Source of the DNA: Streptomyces tibetensis
GTDB taxonomy: Bacteria; Actinomycetota; Actinomycetes; Streptomycetales; Streptomycetaceae
Reading direction: 5' to 3'
DNA: 58,999 nt
Assembly: GCF_007655005.1 (NCBI RefSeq)
Contig: NZ_SZVW01000035.1
Coordinates: 1 to 58,999, forward strand
Shown here: positions 25,346-34,069 of the stretch, piece by piece
How the letters are laid out: each line of letters begins with the position of its first letter
How positions within the stretch are numbered: position 1 is the first letter of the stretch
Translations under genes and position numbers: made by a program
The notes under the pieces: model-generated
What the model saw: the letters and a program-made list of their open reading frames with translations, nothing else
The model's database searches: none
Told to the model about the DNA's origin: nothing

Positions 25346-26699
25346 CCCTCGCGACGGTTCTCCCGCCACCCAGACGAAGGGGAGAACGGGGCCACGTCAC
25401 GCGGCTCCCAAGAAGCCGCTCTTCACCCGGTTCCAGATGCCGGCCGGCAAGGCGATAGCCATGGCGGCGATGCCCACCGCGGTCCTCATGGGCATGGGCT
25501 TCACCCCGACGCTCGCCCTCGCCGACGAGCAGCCGTCGACCTCCAACAGCCTGAAGGCCGACGAGTACAAGAACTGCCTCGCGGCGCTGGAGGACGACAA
25601 GGACGGCGCCTCCCCGTCGCCCTCGCCGAGCGAGAGCGAGGCCGCGGGCGACGAGGACAAGGGCACGGCCGAGCCGACTCCCTCGGCGTCCGCCGGCTCG
25701 GACGCGCATGCGGACAAGGACGGCTCGTCCTCTTCGTCGGATTCAGGTTCCGACGACAAGGGCGACAAGACCGAGCCCACCCCGGCTCCTTCGGCGTCCG
25801 AGAGCGCGTCGGGCGAGGACGACGAGGCGACGCCCAGCCCGTCGCCGTCCAAGAGCGGCGGCAACATCCTCGAGGACATCGGCGATGCGATCGGCGGCAT
25901 CCTCACGGGCGGCAAGTCCACCGAGAGCCCGAGCCCCACGCCCTCCGCGTCCGCCTCGCCGTCCGGCGACACCAGCAAGGCCGAGGGCACCGAGACCGAG
26001 GGCACCGAGACGTCCTCGGACACGGGCAAGGACGACGCGTCCGACGCCGTCAAGAAGACGACCGACACGGTCGAGGACACCGTCAAGGACACGACGGACA
26101 AGGCGTCGAAGACGGCCGGGGACGCGACCGAGGCCGCCGAGAAGGCGGCCGACGCGGCCGAGGACGCGGCAGGGAAGGCCACCGCCTCCCCCAGCCCGTC
26201 CGCGAGCCCCTCCGTGGATCCCGAGGACTGCCCGGCCGCCACGGACGCCGAGGGCGGGGTGGACAACGAGCTCCTCGTGCCCGACGAGCCCTGGCGCCTG
26301 GAGGCCAGCTCGCTGACGCTGAAGGGTGCCGACTACCAGGGCATCGTCGAGGTGAAGACCGCGAGCGGCGCCACCAAGAAGGTCCTGAAGTACGTCATCA
26401 ACGACGGGACCGACATCGGGGACCTGCACCAGCTCGTCACGGACAAGCAGTCCGGCAAGACCCACCACGTGCAGGCGGCGAAGGGGTCGACGTCCACGAT
26501 CACCGACGGCAAGACGGTGATGTACACGGAGAAGATCTCGGGCAACCTGCTCGGTCTGATCCCGGTCACGTTCGACCCGGAGCACCCGCCGCCCCTGAAC
26601 ATCCCGCTGATCTACTTCACCAACGTGAAGGTCGTCCAGGCCGGCCAGTTCGGCGGCACGCTGACGGTGCCGGGGCTGCATCAGTACGTGACCGGCTGA
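25335..26699 (+). CDS. secreted protein with long acidic low-complexity linker
   Basis: 454 residues from GTG 25335; a longer reading from 25023 runs through the DUF6114 gene and is discarded. Residues ~1-30 are basic, then a signal-type hydrophobic stretch AIAMAAMPTAVLMGMGFTPTLALA (split ~35-58). From ~65 to ~300 lies a low-complexity linker of Ser/Pro, Asp/Glu, Lys/Thr repeats (SPSPSPSE, TSSDTGKDD, KDTTDKASKTAGDATEAAEK). The last ~150 residues are a compact domain (PDEPWRLEASSLTLKGADYQ ... FTNVKVVQAGQFGGTL). It resembles a wall-spanning stalk presenting a C-terminal domain. The C-terminal domain may share its fold with DUF6230, which was not checked. Confidence 0.82.
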   Translation: MSADPRDGSPATQTKGRTGPRHAAPKKPLFTRFQMPAGKAIAMAAMPTAVLMGMGFTPTLALADEQPSTSNSLKADEYKNCLAALEDDKDGASPSPSPSESEAAGDEDKGTAEPTPSASAGSDAHADKDGSSSSSDSGSDDKGDKTEPTPAPSASESASGEDDEATPSPSPSKSGGNILEDIGDAIGGILTGGKSTESPSPTPSASASPSGDTSKAEGTETEGTETSSDTGKDDASDAVKKTTDTVEDTVKDTTDKASKTAGDATEAAEKAADAAEDAAGKATASPSPSASPSVDPEDCPAATDAEGGVDNELLVPDEPWRLEASSLTLKGADYQGIVEVKTASGATKKVLKYVINDGTDIGDLHQLVTDKQSGKTHHVQAAKGSTSTITDGKTVMYTEKISGNLLGLIPVTFDPEHPPPLNIPLIYFTNVKVVQAGQFGGTLTVPGLHQYVTG

Positions 26700-26725
26700 G
26701 CCGGTCTTCTCCGGGAGCCGCGAAA

Positions 26726-26763
26726 GCTGTGCCCCGCCGGGTGGAGACCCGGCGGGGCACAGC
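26726..26763 (+). terminator. very strong hairpin terminator ending the triad
   Basis: GCTGTGCCCCGCCGGGT (26726-26742) and ACCCGGCGGGGCACAGC (26747-26763): perfect 17-bp stem with 4-nt loop, 27 bp after the linker-protein stop. The 320 bp between this gene and pyk (26700-27019) hold this terminator, the pyk terminator, and no convincing gene. Confidence 0.88.
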
Positions 26764-26959
26764 CGTCGTCGGGAGCTGTGGCTGACGGATCGTCCGCCCG
26801 GGCCGGCGTCGCGTACACCAGCCCCATCAGTCCCGCTGAGGCCGCCACCAGTGCGGTGCCGCCCAACCCCCGTGAGCGCAGGGCTCTTCGTATGTCGTCG
26901 CCTGTCTGCTGGTCGAATGGTGAGCCAGGAAGAGAGCAGGCGGACATGGATGAACGCCG

Positions 26960-26994
26960 CTGAGGGCGCCCCCTGTTGGCAGGGGCGCCCTCAG
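26960..26994 (-). terminator. hairpin terminator of pyruvate kinase
   Basis: CTGAGGGCGCCCC (26960-26972) pairs with GGGGCGCCCTCAG (26982-26994) around a 9-nt loop, located 26 bp downstream of the pyk stop on the minus strand. Confidence 0.8.
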
Positions 26995-27019
26995 TCGTGT
27001 GGGCCGAGGTCTTCCTCGG

Positions 27020-28447
27020 TCAGCTGTTCGTGCCGCCCAGATGGTGGACGCGGACCATGTTGGTCGTGCCGGGGACACCGGGGGGCGAACCGGCCGTGAT
27101 GACCACGATGTCGCCCGGGTTGAAGCGGTTGAGCTTGACCAGCTCCTGCTCCACCAGGTCGACCATCTCGTCCGTGCTGTTCACGAACGGCACCACGTAC
27201 GGCTCCACGCCCCAGCTCAGCGCCATCTGGTTGCGGGTGCCCTCGTCGGTGGTGAAGGCGATGATCGGCTGCTGCGCCCGGTAGCGGGACAGGCGGCGGG
27301 CGGTGTCGCCGGACTGGGTGAAGGCCACCAGGCCCCGGCCGCCGAGGAAGTCGGCGATCTCGCACGCGGCCCGGGCCACCGAACCGCCCTGCGTGCGCGG
27401 CTTCTTGCCCGGCACCAGCGGCTGCAGGCCCTTGGACATCAGCTCCTGCTCGGCCGCGGCGACGATCTTCGACATCGTCTTCACGGTCTCGATCGGGTAC
27501 GCGCCCACGCTGGACTCGGCGGACAGCATGACCGCGTCGGCGCCGTCCAGGATCGCGTTGGCCACGTCGGAGGCCTCGGCGCGGGTCGGACGGGAGTTGG
27601 TGATCATCGACTCCATCATCTGGGTCGCCACGATCACCGGCTTGGCGTTGCGCCGGCACAGCTCGATCAGGCGCTTCTGCACCATGGGGACCTTCTCGAG
27701 CGGGTACTCGACGGCCAGGTCACCGCGGGCGACCATCACACCGTCGAACGCCATCACGACGTCCTCCATGTTCTGCACCGCCTGCGGCTTCTCCACCTTG
27801 GCGATGACGGGGACGCGGCGGCCCTCCTCGTCCATGATGCGGTGCACGTCCTGGACGTCCTTGGCGTCCCGGACGAAGGACAGCGCCACCAGGTCGCAGC
27901 CCATGCGGAGGGCGAAGCGGAGGTCCTCGATGTCCTTCTCGGACAGGGCGGGCACGTTGACGGCCGCGCCGGGCAGGTTGATGCCCTTGTGGTCGGAGAT
28001 GACGCCGCCCTCGATGACGATCGTCCTGACCTTGGGGCCCTCGACCTCGGTGACCTTCAGTTCGACGTTGCCGTCGTTGATGAGGACCTGGTCGCCCTTG
28101 GTGACATCGCCGGGCAGACCCTTGTAGGTCGTCCCGCAGATCGTCTTGTCGCCCGGGACGTCCTCGGTGGTGATGGTGAACTCGTCACCGCGCACCAGCT
28201 CCACGGGACCCTCGGCGAAGGTCTCCAGGCGGATCTTCGGGCCCTGGAGGTCGGCGAGGACACCGATGGCCCGGCCGGTCTCCTTGGCGGCGGCACGGAC
28301 CCGGTCGTACCGGCCCTGGTGCTCGGCGTGCGAGCCGTGGCTGAAGTTGAAGCGGGCCACGTTCATGCCGGCTTCGATCAACGCGACAAGCTGATCGTGG
28401 GAGTCGACCGCGGGGCCGAGAGTACAGACGATTTTCGAACGGCGCAT
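27020..28447 (-). CDS. pyk: pyruvate kinase
   Basis: Glycolytic enzyme converting phosphoenolpyruvate and ADP to pyruvate and ATP, 475 residues. N-terminus RRSKIVCTLGPAVDS, substrate motif NVARFNFSHGSHAEH, active-site block VIAKVEKPQAVQNM, metal site MVARGDLAVEYPLEKVP, and VIVATQMMESMI are all typical. The C-terminal domain with GLVAFTQSGDTARRLSRYR is intact. It lies downstream of ackA/pta on the same strand with 74 bp between, so it may be separately promoted. With pfkA and pta-ackA nearby it forms a glycolysis/overflow node. Streptomyces usually have two pyruvate kinases; which copy this is rests on neighbourhood. Confidence 0.96.
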   Translation of the reverse strand: MRRSKIVCTLGPAVDSHDQLVALIEAGMNVARFNFSHGSHAEHQGRYDRVRAAAKETGRAIGVLADLQGPKIRLETFAEGPVELVRGDEFTITTEDVPGDKTICGTTYKGLPGDVTKGDQVLINDGNVELKVTEVEGPKVRTIVIEGGVISDHKGINLPGAAVNVPALSEKDIEDLRFALRMGCDLVALSFVRDAKDVQDVHRIMDEEGRRVPVIAKVEKPQAVQNMEDVVMAFDGVMVARGDLAVEYPLEKVPMVQKRLIELCRRNAKPVIVATQMMESMITNSRPTRAEASDVANAILDGADAVMLSAESSVGAYPIETVKTMSKIVAAAEQELMSKGLQPLVPGKKPRTQGGSVARAACEIADFLGGRGLVAFTQSGDTARRLSRYRAQQPIIAFTTDEGTRNQMALSWGVEPYVVPFVNSTDEMVDLVEQELVKLNRFNPGDIVVITAGSPPGVPGTTNMVRVHHLGGTNS

Positions 28448-28521
28448 GGGGGCGATCCTATCGGTTTGTTTCGCAAGGGAATATTCCGTCTGGCGGAAAA
28501 TACAAAAGGGCGGGATGCCGC

Positions 28522-29736
28522 TCAGGTGTGATTCCCCGAACCAATTACCAGCGCGTAGGTCTGTGTCGCGATCTCCAATTCCTCGTCAGTAGGTACCACC
28601 GCCACCGCGACCCGGGCTCCCTCGGGCGAGATCAGCCGCGCCTCGTCACCGCGCACGGCGTTGCGCTCGCCGTCCACGGCCAGCCCCAGCTCCTCCAGGC
28701 CCGCCAGCGCGGCGGCCCGCACAGGAGCCGCGTTCTCGCCCACACCGGCGGTGAAGGCGACCGCGTCCACCCGTCCGAGTACGGCGTAATAGGCGCCGAT
28801 GTACTTCTTCAGGCGGTGAATGTAGATGTCGAACGCCAGCTCCGCCTGCTCGTCGCCCTCGTCGACGCGACGACGGATCTCCCGCATGTCGTTGTCGCCG
28901 CACAGACCGATCAGGCCGCTCTTCTTGTTGAGAAGAGTGTCGATCTCGTCGGCGGACATTCCACCAACACGCATCAAATGGAAGATGACGGCCGGGTCGA
29001 TGTCTCCGGAGCGCGTACCCATCACGAGCCCCTCCAAAGGCGTCAGTCCCATGGAGGTGTCCACGCAGCGGCCGCCCCGCACGGCCGAGGCGGACGCCCC
29101 GTTGCCCAGGTGCAGCACGATCACGTTCGTCTCGGCGGGGTCCTTGCCCAGCAGCCCGGCGGTGGCCCGGGAGACGTAGGCGTGGGAGGTGCCGTGGAAG
29201 CCGTAGCGGCGGATACGGTGCTCGTCGGCGGTCTCGACGTCGATCGCGTAGCGGGCGGCCGACTCCGGCATCGTCGTGTGGAACGCGGTGTCGAAGACGG
29301 CGACCTGCGGCAGGTCGGGCCGCAGCGCCTGCGCCGTGCGGATCCCGGTGAGGTTGGCCGGGTTGTGCAGCGGCGCCACCGGGATGAGCCGCTCGATCTC
29401 GGCGAGCACGGCGTCGTCGACGACGGTCGGCTCGGTGAAGTGCTTCCCGCCGTGCACCACCCGGTGGCCGATCGCGGCCAGTTCGGGAGAGTCCAGGCCG
29501 AGACCGTCCTTCGCGAGCTCCTCGGCCACGGCCTTCAGGGCGGCGTCGTGGTCGGCGATCGCCCCGCCGCGCTCCCGGCTCTCGCCGCCGGCCGGGGTGT
29601 GCTTCAGACGGGAGGTCCGCTCGCCGATGCGCTCGACCAGGCCCACCGCCAGCCGGCTGCTGTCGCGCATGTCGAGCAGCTGGTACTTCAGGGAGGAGGA
29701 ACCGGAGTTGAGGACGAGGACGCGGGTGGGGCTCAC
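28522..29736 (-). CDS. ackA: acetate kinase
   Basis: Converts acetyl phosphate and ADP to acetate and ATP, 404 residues. Motifs: VLVLNSGSSSLKYQLL at the start, AIGHRVVHGG, VFDTAFHTTMP, RRYGFHGTSHAYVS, HLGNGASASAV and GDIDPAVIFHL. The GTG at 29736 overlaps the pta stop by 4 bp, so pta and ackA are translationally coupled. The frame is open far upstream inside pta, but only this start gives the family N-terminus. Confidence 0.96.
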   Translation of the reverse strand: MSPTRVLVLNSGSSSLKYQLLDMRDSSRLAVGLVERIGERTSRLKHTPAGGESRERGGAIADHDAALKAVAEELAKDGLGLDSPELAAIGHRVVHGGKHFTEPTVVDDAVLAEIERLIPVAPLHNPANLTGIRTAQALRPDLPQVAVFDTAFHTTMPESAARYAIDVETADEHRIRRYGFHGTSHAYVSRATAGLLGKDPAETNVIVLHLGNGASASAVRGGRCVDTSMGLTPLEGLVMGTRSGDIDPAVIFHLMRVGGMSADEIDTLLNKKSGLIGLCGDNDMREIRRRVDEGDEQAELAFDIYIHRLKKYIGAYYAVLGRVDAVAFTAGVGENAAPVRAAALAGLEELGLAVDGERNAVRGDEARLISPEGARVAVAVVPTDEELEIATQTYALVIGSGNHT

Positions 29737-31835
29737 TGGGCGGTTGCCTTCTCGCTCGGGGACGGGGCGGGGGACTGGGCCTGGATCGCCGTGATGGCGA
29801 CGGTGTTGACGATGTCCTGGACGAGGGCGCCCCGGGACAGGTCGTTGACCGGCTTGCGCAGACCCTGCAGCACCGGGCCGACGGCGATGGCGCCGGCCGA
29901 GCGCTGCACGGCCTTGTAGGTGTTGTTGCCGGTGTTCAGGTCGGGGAAGATCAGCACGCTCGCCTGCCCGGCGACCTCGGAACCGGGCAGCTTGGTCGCC
30001 GCGACCGACGGCTCCACGGCGGCGTCGTACTGGATCGGGCCCTCGATCTTCAGGTCGGGCCGGCGCGCTCGCACGAGCTCGGTGGCCTCGCGGACCTTGT
30101 CGACGTCGGCGCCGGAGCCGGAGGTGCCGGTGGAGTACGACAGCATCGCGATCCGCGGCTCCACGCCGAACTGCTCGGCCGTGCTCGCCGACTGGATGGC
30201 GATGTCGGCGAGCTGCTGGGCGTTGGGGTCCGGGTTGACCGCGCAGTCGCCGTAGACGAGGACCTTGTCGGCCAGGCACATGAAGAACACGGACGAGACG
30301 ATGTCGGCGTCCGGCTTGGTCTTGATGATCTCGAAGGCCGGGCGGATGGTCGCGGCCGTGGAGTGCACCGAGCCCGACACCATGCCGTCGGCGAGGCCCT
30401 CCTGGACCATCAGCGTGCCGAAGTAGTTCACGTCGGAGACGACGTCGTAGGCCAGCTCGACGGTGACGCCCCGATGGGCGCGCAGGGCCGCGTACTGCTC
30501 GGCGAAGGTGTCCCGCAGCTCGGAGGTCGCCGGGTCGATCAGCTGGGACTCGCCGAGGTCGATGCCGAGGTCGGCGGCCTTCTTGCGGATCTGGTCGACC
30601 GGCCCGAGCAGCGTCAGCTCGCACACGCCCCGGCGCAGCAGCACCTCGGCGGCGTGCAGCACCCGCTCCTCGGTGCCCTCCGGCAGGACGACCCGGCGCA
30701 GGTCGGAGCGGGCCTGCTCCAGCAGCTTGTGCTCGAACATCATCGGGGTGACGCGGTCGCTGCTCGGCGCGGAGACCCGGCGGGCGAGGTCGGCGGTGTC
30801 GGCGTACCGCTCGAACAGGCCGAGGGCCCGCTCCGCCTTGCGCGGCGTGGCCGCGTTCAGCTTGCCCTCCAGGGAGAACAGCTGCTCGGCGGTGGGGAAG
30901 CTGGTGCCCGCCACCGACAGCACCGGGGTGCCGGGGGCGAGGCGGTCGGCGAGGGTGAGGATGTGGTCGCCGGGCACCTCGTCCAGGGTGAGCAGCATGC
31001 CCGCTATCGGCGGGGTGCCGGCGCTGTGCGCGGCGAGCGAGCCGACGACCAGGTCGGAGCGGTCGCCCGGGGTGACCACGAGGCAGCCCGGGGTCAGGGC
31101 GCTCAGGAAGTTCGGCAGCATCGCGCCGCCGAAGACAAAGCCGAGCACGTCCCGGGCGAGCCCCGAGTCGTCGCCCAGCACCACCTTGGCGCCCAGGGCG
31201 TGGCCGATCTGCGAGACGGTCGGCGCGGACAGCGCGGGCTCGTCGGGCAGCACGTAACAGGGCACGGGCAGCCGGGAGTCGAGCTGGCCGGCGATCTCGT
31301 CACGGTCCTCGCGGGCCACCCGGTTGGTGACCATGGCCAGCACGTCGCAGCCCAGGGTGTCGTAGGCGCGGTAGGCGTTGCGCGTCTCGGCGAGCACGGC
31401 CTCGACGGTCTGCTTGCGACCGCCGACGACCGGGATCACGGACGCGCCGAACTCGTTCGCCAGCCGGGCGTTGAGCGACAGCTCGTCCGGGAGCTGGGTA
31501 CCGGCGTAGTCGGTGCCGAGGACCAGGACGACGTCGAAGTTCCGGGCGACCAGGTGGAAACGGTCGACGAGCGTGGACACCAGCTCGTCGGTGCCGGCCT
31601 CGGCCTGGAGGGCGGACGCCTCGTGGTAGTCCATGCCGTAGACGGTCGCCGGGTCCTGGGTGAGCCGGTAGCGGGCGCGCAGCAGCTCGAAGAGGCGGTC
31701 GGGCCCGTCGTGGACCAGGGGGCGGAACACACCGACCCGGTCGACCTGCCGGGTGAGGAGCTCCATGACCCCCAGTTCGACGACCTGGCGTCCGTCGCCG
31801 CGGTCGATGCCGGTCACGTACACGCTGCGGGTCAC
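29733..31835 (-). CDS. pta: phosphate acetyltransferase (long form)
   Basis: Converts acetyl-CoA and phosphate to acetyl phosphate, 700 residues, the long bacterial form. The N-terminal part (~1-220) is a BioD/DRTGG-type P-loop-like regulatory region (SVYVTGIDRGDGRQVVELG, VLVLGTDYAGTQ). A DRTGG domain lies in the middle and the C-terminal ~330 residues are the catalytic PTA_PTB domain (RVVLPEGTEERVLHAAEVL, ADGMVSGSVHSTAATIRPA, FFMCLADKVLVYGDCAVNP). The GTG at 31835 has GGAG upstream; 35 additional in-frame codons upstream do not fit the family. It is first gene of pta-ackA, divergent from pfkA. Confidence 0.95.
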   Translation of the reverse strand: MTRSVYVTGIDRGDGRQVVELGVMELLTRQVDRVGVFRPLVHDGPDRLFELLRARYRLTQDPATVYGMDYHEASALQAEAGTDELVSTLVDRFHLVARNFDVVLVLGTDYAGTQLPDELSLNARLANEFGASVIPVVGGRKQTVEAVLAETRNAYRAYDTLGCDVLAMVTNRVAREDRDEIAGQLDSRLPVPCYVLPDEPALSAPTVSQIGHALGAKVVLGDDSGLARDVLGFVFGGAMLPNFLSALTPGCLVVTPGDRSDLVVGSLAAHSAGTPPIAGMLLTLDEVPGDHILTLADRLAPGTPVLSVAGTSFPTAEQLFSLEGKLNAATPRKAERALGLFERYADTADLARRVSAPSSDRVTPMMFEHKLLEQARSDLRRVVLPEGTEERVLHAAEVLLRRGVCELTLLGPVDQIRKKAADLGIDLGESQLIDPATSELRDTFAEQYAALRAHRGVTVELAYDVVSDVNYFGTLMVQEGLADGMVSGSVHSTAATIRPAFEIIKTKPDADIVSSVFFMCLADKVLVYGDCAVNPDPNAQQLADIAIQSASTAEQFGVEPRIAMLSYSTGTSGSGADVDKVREATELVRARRPDLKIEGPIQYDAAVEPSVAATKLPGSEVAGQASVLIFPDLNTGNNTYKAVQRSAGAIAVGPVLQGLRKPVNDLSRGALVQDIVNTVAITAIQAQSPAPSPSEKATAQ

Positions 31836-31933
31836 GCGCGCTCTCCGTTCGTCTCGGATGGGGGTACTCTCTCGCCCCACTGCTATCCAGCCAGGGGGCA
31901 CAAAAATCGCCCACCGAGGTGAGCAGAACCCTC

Positions 31934-31960
31934 TTGACAATACCTCTGCCGCTGGATAAG
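31934..31960 (+). promoter_or_regulatory. candidate pfkA promoter
   Basis: TTGACA at 31934-31939 matches the -35 consensus; GATAAG at 31955-31960 is a passable -10 with a 15-bp spacer, slightly short. It lies in the pta-pfkA divergent region about 97 bp before the pfkA ATG. No operator was recognised. Confidence 0.45.
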
Positions 31961-32056
31961 GCGCCCGTCAGCGTAGGGGTTCCACAGGGGGCTGTGGGGC
32001 GTGAAACAATCGGCAGTGGCTCACCGGTGTCAACAGCGAGCAGGAGACACAGCACG

Positions 32057-33082
32057 ATGCGTATCGGAGTTCTCACCGCAGGCGGCGACTGCCCCGGCCT
32101 GAACGCCGTGATCCGGTCGGTCGTGCACCGGGCGGTCGACAACTACGGCGACGAGGTCATCGGCTTCGAGGACGGCTACGCGGGTCTGCTCGACGGCCGC
32201 TACCGCTCCCTCGACCTGGAGTCCGTCAGCGGCATCCTGGCCCGCGGCGGCACCATCCTCGGCTCCTCCCGCCTGGAGCGCGACCGGCTGCGCGAGGCCT
32301 GCGAGAACGCCTCCGACATGATCCACCAGTTCGGCATCGACGCGCTGATCCCGATCGGCGGCGAGGGCACGCTGACGGCCGCCCGCATGCTCAGCGACGC
32401 GGGCCTGCCCGTCGTGGGCGTCCCGAAGACGATCGACAACGACATCTCCTCCACGGACCGCACCTTCGGCTTCGACACCGCGGTGGGCGTCGCCACCGAG
32501 GCGATGGACCGGCTGAAGACCACCGCCGAGTCCCACCAGCGGGTCATGGTGGTGGAGGTCATGGGCCGGCACGCCGGCTGGATCGCCCTGGAGTCCGGCA
32601 TGGCGGCCGGTGCGCACGGGATCTGCCTGCCGGAGCGGCCGTTCGACCCGGCCGACCTCGTGAAGATGGTCGAGGAGCGCTTCTCCCGCGGCAAGAAGTT
32701 CGCGGTGGTCTGCGTCGCCGAGGGCGCCCACCCCGCCGAGGGCTCCATGGACTACAACAAGGGCGCGATAGACAAGTTCGGCCACGAGCGCTTCCAGGGC
32801 ATCGGCACCGCCCTCGCGCACGAACTGGAGCGGCGCCTCGGCAAGGAGGCCAAGCCGGTCATCCTCGGCCACGTCCAGCGCGGTGGTGTGCCGACCGCCT
32901 ACGACCGGGTGCTCGCCACGCGGTTCGGCTGGCACGCGGTGGAGGCGGCGCACCAGGGCCGGTTCGGCCGGATGACCGCCCTGCGCGGGACGGACATCGT
33001 GATGGTTCCGCTCGCCGAGGCCGTGACCGAGCTGAAGACGGTACCGAAGGACCGGATGGACGAGGCCGAGTCGGTCTTCTAG
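32057..33082 (+). CDS. pfkA: 6-phosphofructokinase
   Basis: Phosphorylates fructose 6-phosphate, 341 residues. Substrate and nucleotide motifs: RIGVLTAGGDCPGLNAVIR, IPIGGEGTL (Gly104), GVPKTIDNDI (Lys124), VVEVMGRHAGWIAL and ILGHVQRGG. Gly104 is typical of ATP-using enzymes while Lys124 is typical of pyrophosphate-using ones; this mixture is known in actinomycete ATP-dependent PFKs. ATG 32057 is chosen because earlier in-frame codons are not PFK-like. The last codons (GAGTCGGTCTTC) are the seed of a tandem repeat that continues past the stop. Divergent from pta. Confidence 0.95.
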   Translation: MRIGVLTAGGDCPGLNAVIRSVVHRAVDNYGDEVIGFEDGYAGLLDGRYRSLDLESVSGILARGGTILGSSRLERDRLREACENASDMIHQFGIDALIPIGGEGTLTAARMLSDAGLPVVGVPKTIDNDISSTDRTFGFDTAVGVATEAMDRLKTTAESHQRVMVVEVMGRHAGWIALESGMAAGAHGICLPERPFDPADLVKMVEERFSRGKKFAVVCVAEGAHPAEGSMDYNKGAIDKFGHERFQGIGTALAHELERRLGKEAKPVILGHVQRGGVPTAYDRVLATRFGWHAVEAAHQGRFGRMTALRGTDIVMVPLAEAVTELKTVPKDRMDEAESVF

Positions 33083-33141
33083 GAAATCGGTCTTCGAGGA
33101 GTCGGCCTTTGAGGAGTCGGCCTTCGAGGAGTCGGCCTTCT
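33066..33141. repeat. 15-bp tandem duplication starting in the pfkA 3' end
   Basis: Three near-identical 15-bp units AGGAGTCGGCCTT(T/C)(G/T) lie at 33097-33111, 33112-33126 and 33127-33141. They are preceded by two diverged copies: 33081-33096, and 33066-33080 inside the pfkA coding end (CCGAGTCGGTCTTCT). In one frame the units read EESAF repeated. The array runs into the stop codon of the convergent HTH gene. Confidence 0.88.
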
Positions 33142-33892
33142 AGCCGGTTTCCGGGGCGGGGTCTTCCCGGAGTTTCGTCCAGAAGTGCTCCACGATCCGG
33201 TCGAGGAACTCCTGGCCGGCGTCGCCCGCGTCGCCGCTGCCGCCGCCCCAGCTCAGGGTGGTGGCCATGTGGCCCTGGTAGTCCTCGTGCAGGCTGCGCA
33301 GGGCGTGTTCCAGGAACCGCCGGTCCAGGGGCACGAGTTTGGCCACCGGGCGGGCATAGGCCTGCCAGCGGGTCGTCGCGGCGCTGCGCAGCAGCTCGCC
33401 CAGTCTGGCGTTTCGGCCCGTGACGGTCACGAGGTCGGGCAGCCCGAGCCCGAGCAGATCGGCCAGGGCGGCGGCCTGGCGTTCCGTGCCGCGCCAGCTG
33501 TCGGTCTCCTCCATGCGCAGATACGCGTGTACGTCGTGCCCCACGGCCCGGGCCACGTCCTCCGGGGCGAGGCAGCGGGCGATGCGGTGTTCGCGCAGGG
33601 AGCGCGGTTTGCCGATCAGTTCGGCGGGCGAGCACCACAGCACGCCCGCGAGCGCGGTGAGTTCGGAGTCGGTCGGGGCGGTGGCCCCGCGTTCCCAGGC
33701 CATCACGTGGTCCGGCGTGATGTGGGGATGTCCGTACGAGACGCGCATGCCGTGGGCGACGTGCTCGGGTGCCATGCCGAGGGCCGCGCGCAGCCGGCGG
33801 GCGGCGGGGGCGTTGAACGGCCGGATGGTGGGGGCGGTCTGCGTCGGGGGAGAGGGAGACGGGCGGTTCGGTCGGGCTGAAGGTCGGCGCAC
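33140..33892 (-). CDS. XRE-type helix-turn-helix protein
   Basis: About 250 residues. A first HTH-like region (~30-95) has ARRLRAALGMAPEHVAHGM and PDHVMAWERGATAPTDSELTALA, the XRE/Cro pattern; a second, REHRIARCLAPEDVARAVGH...LRMEE, looks like another XRE domain (~100-145). The C-terminal ~100 residues are a helical domain with AYARPVAKLVPLDRRFLEHAL. GTG 33892 is used; TTG 33901 is also possible and neither has a clear ribosome site. The stop codon lies at the edge of the 15-bp repeat array, so its C-terminus may have been truncated or altered by that duplication. Target unknown. Confidence 0.8.
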   Translation of the reverse strand: MRRPSARPNRPSPSPPTQTAPTIRPFNAPAARRLRAALGMAPEHVAHGMRVSYGHPHITPDHVMAWERGATAPTDSELTALAGVLWCSPAELIGKPRSLREHRIARCLAPEDVARAVGHDVHAYLRMEETDSWRGTERQAAALADLLGLGLPDLVTVTGRNARLGELLRSAATTRWQAYARPVAKLVPLDRRFLEHALRSLHEDYQGHMATTLSWGGGSGDAGDAGQEFLDRIVEHFWTKLREDPAPETG

Positions 33893-34069
33893 GGCCCACA
33901 AGCTAGGGCGGCGGGCAGAGGCTGACTACGGTCAGTTCGGCCAGGATCACGGATTGTAGGAAGCTACGGCTACCGACGGGTTCGACCGGGGCTGAAGATC
34001 GTCTGTCGGTGGGGGCTCGGGCGCGGCGAGGATGGCGCCGGGTCCGATGATCACGGGCCCGGAAAGGCA

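Noticed and set aside
26681..26947. Minus-strand ORF of 88 codons with a signal-peptide-like stretch (ALVAASAGLMGLVYATPARA)
   Set aside because: It lies between two opposed terminators, runs through the triad terminator stem at its 3' end, has no ribosome site, and its later residues are random-looking; a remnant is possible but not supported.
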